Assembly (NCBI GenBank): GCA_019237355.1
Contig: JAFAHH010000537.1
Location: 1 to 13,773 of the forward strand
From: Acetobacteraceae bacterium
GTDB taxonomy: Bacteria; Pseudomonadota; Alphaproteobacteria; Acetobacterales; Acetobacteraceae
Length of the DNA: 13,773 bases
Reading direction: 5' to 3'
Every line of letters begins with the position of its first letter. Position 1 is the stretch's first letter. Below are positions 13,260-13,773 of the stretch, piece after piece. The notes below the pieces were generated by a model. The model was given only the letters and a program-made list of their open reading frames with translations, was not told where the DNA came from and made no database searches. The translations under genes and the position numbers were made by a program.

Positions 13260-13274
13260 TTGTGCGACGCACAA
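13260..13274. promoter_or_regulatory. Perfect palindrome TTGTGC-GAC-GCACAA, possible operator or hairpin
   Basis: Six-base arms around a 3-base centre. The TGC-N3-GCA core resembles the binding pattern of the PHB regulator PhaR as I recall it from alphaproteobacteria, but no phasin or PHB gene is present in the window. It may equally be a hairpin of the transcript described above. Confidence 0.3.
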
Positions 13275-13353
13275 TCCTTGCCCCGCCAGTGTGGCATTTT
13301 GGCAACATACGGCATGCCCAAATTGCCGGGGACAACACACCCCGCGCCGTTAG

Positions 13354-13773
13354 TCAGCTCGCCGCATAGGGCCGCAATGCCTCGGGAATCCGCATGTCGC
13401 GCGGCGCCCGAAAATCCCGCGCGGCCCCCCGCATGGCTTCTGCCGGACGAGGCATCCCCCGACGGTCGGTGTAATCCCTTGGCGGGCCGGATCGCTGCCG
13501 CTGGTTATTGAGCGACATGGCGCACATCATATCGAGCGCGGTAACCCCTGCCACGGCCGCCAGAGCGACTCGGAGCTTACGATTCCGGCGACGGCTGTTG
13601 CCAAGCCCTCCCGCGAGCGTGGCGAGATCAAGAGCATCCCCGCCGACCCGGCCCCAAACCCAGGGCGCCGGCGACTTCGCCGACAGGATTCCAATGCCGG
13701 TTGCAATTTCGCGGACCCCATACCCGGCCAGGAGCTGCTCGCTGACGGGCACGGCGGTTGCGCGTGCTAGGGC
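13354..13773 (-). CDS. Small membrane protein related to the N-terminal part of cyclase/dehydrase-type proteins (5' end outside the window)
   Basis: The frame is open through the right edge, so the N-terminus lies beyond 13773. An internal GTG at 13752 is not needed as a start, because the seven codons before it continue the frame. The visible 139 residues contain GYGVREIATGIGILS, APWVWGRVGGDALDLATLAG and, after a basic patch (NSRRRNRKLR), a hydrophobic segment ALAAVAGVTALDMMCAM. A soluble tail follows with DYTDRRGMPRPAEAMRGAAR and MRIPEALRP. I recognise this as a membrane protein pattern common in Acetobacteraceae, where similar segments precede a cyclase/dehydrase (SRPBCC) domain in longer proteins; here that domain is absent and a short tail ends the chain. 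Function unknown. A strong terminator lies 186 bases downstream. Confidence 0.7.
   Translation of the reverse strand, partial: ALARATAVPVSEQLLAGYGVREIATGIGILSAKSPAPWVWGRVGGDALDLATLAGGLGNSRRRNRKLRVALAAVAGVTALDMMCAMSLNNQRQRSGPPRDYTDRRGMPRPAEAMRGAARDFRAPRDMRIPEALRPYAAS

Larger units (their letters stand above)
13140..13345 (-). ncRNA. Candidate small RNA or structured 3' UTR with anti-Shine-Dalgarno motif
   Basis: Between the stop at 13354 and the terminator there is no credible protein frame. Instead, on the minus strand, there is a palindrome TTGTGC-GTC-GCACAA (13274-13260), a 7-bp hairpin CAGCGTC/GGCGCTG (around 13215-13195), and the single-stranded-looking stretch TTTCCTCCCT (13183-13174) just before the terminator stem. 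CCTCC is complementary to ribosome binding sites and is a hallmark of several alphaproteobacterial small RNAs. The 5' end is unknown; no clear promoter is visible, so processing from the upstream mRNA is equally possible. Confidence 0.35.

Noticed and set aside
13050..13340. Minus-strand frame of 96 codons
   Set aside because: It reads straight through a strong terminator of its own strand.
12883..13353. Plus-strand frame of 156 codons
   Set aside because: Composition is irregular, no domain is recognisable, and it runs across a minus-strand terminator and non-coding hairpins.

Overview
The window looks like chromosome of a GC-rich alphaproteobacterium, most likely an acid-tolerant member of the Acetobacteraceae. 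I base this on codon use, on the abundant short palindromic repeats of a style common in that family (hairpins with a CCAGGGGC-AAA-GCCCCTGG core, and elements with a CCGCCTCAAGC core), and on the gene types. The assignment is inference; there is no rRNA or other marker gene here.

Layout. 1-378 is a cluster of hairpin-forming repeats without a gene. 379-1632 (+) is a CNT-family nucleoside transporter. A second, partial repeat copy (1667-1766) separates it from a convergent minus-strand block of metal genes running from 7597 down to 1774. In transcription order this block is: a cupredoxin-fold periplasmic protein, an FTR1 iron permease, a P19-type periplasmic iron protein and an OprB-type porin (probably one operon), then after a 99-base gap a zinc-type ABC importer, substrate-binding protein, ATPase and permease. 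A Fur-like palindrome lies in the spacer of a candidate promoter before the first operon, and a Zur-like palindrome lies before the second. Together they suggest a two-metal acquisition locus: ferrous iron uptake by FTR1/P19/cupredoxin, zinc (or Mn/Fe) uptake by the ABC system, and a porin possibly serving as outer-membrane entry.

Divergent from the iron operon, on the plus strand, are a four-helix membrane protein (7717-8238) and a patatin-like phospholipase (8266-9363). A full repeat copy (9394-9555), 122 bases of which are identical to the copy at 27-148, and further palindromes follow. On the minus strand come a small secreted two-cysteine protein of unknown function (9713-10144) and the cstA/btsT-type transporter with its small partner ybdD (12638-10334).

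12639-13353 holds no convincing protein gene. It does carry a strong minus-strand intrinsic terminator preceded by a pyrimidine-rich anti-Shine-Dalgarno-like stretch, which may be a small RNA or a structured 3' UTR. The window ends in the 5'-truncated gene of a small membrane protein (13354-13773, minus).

The most interesting points are the porin-terminated iron operon with no FtrD-like ferredoxin, the paired Fur-like and Zur-like sites, the Glu-type metal site in the ABC binding protein, the covarying tandem hairpins at the left edge, and the possible small RNA near 13.2 kb.
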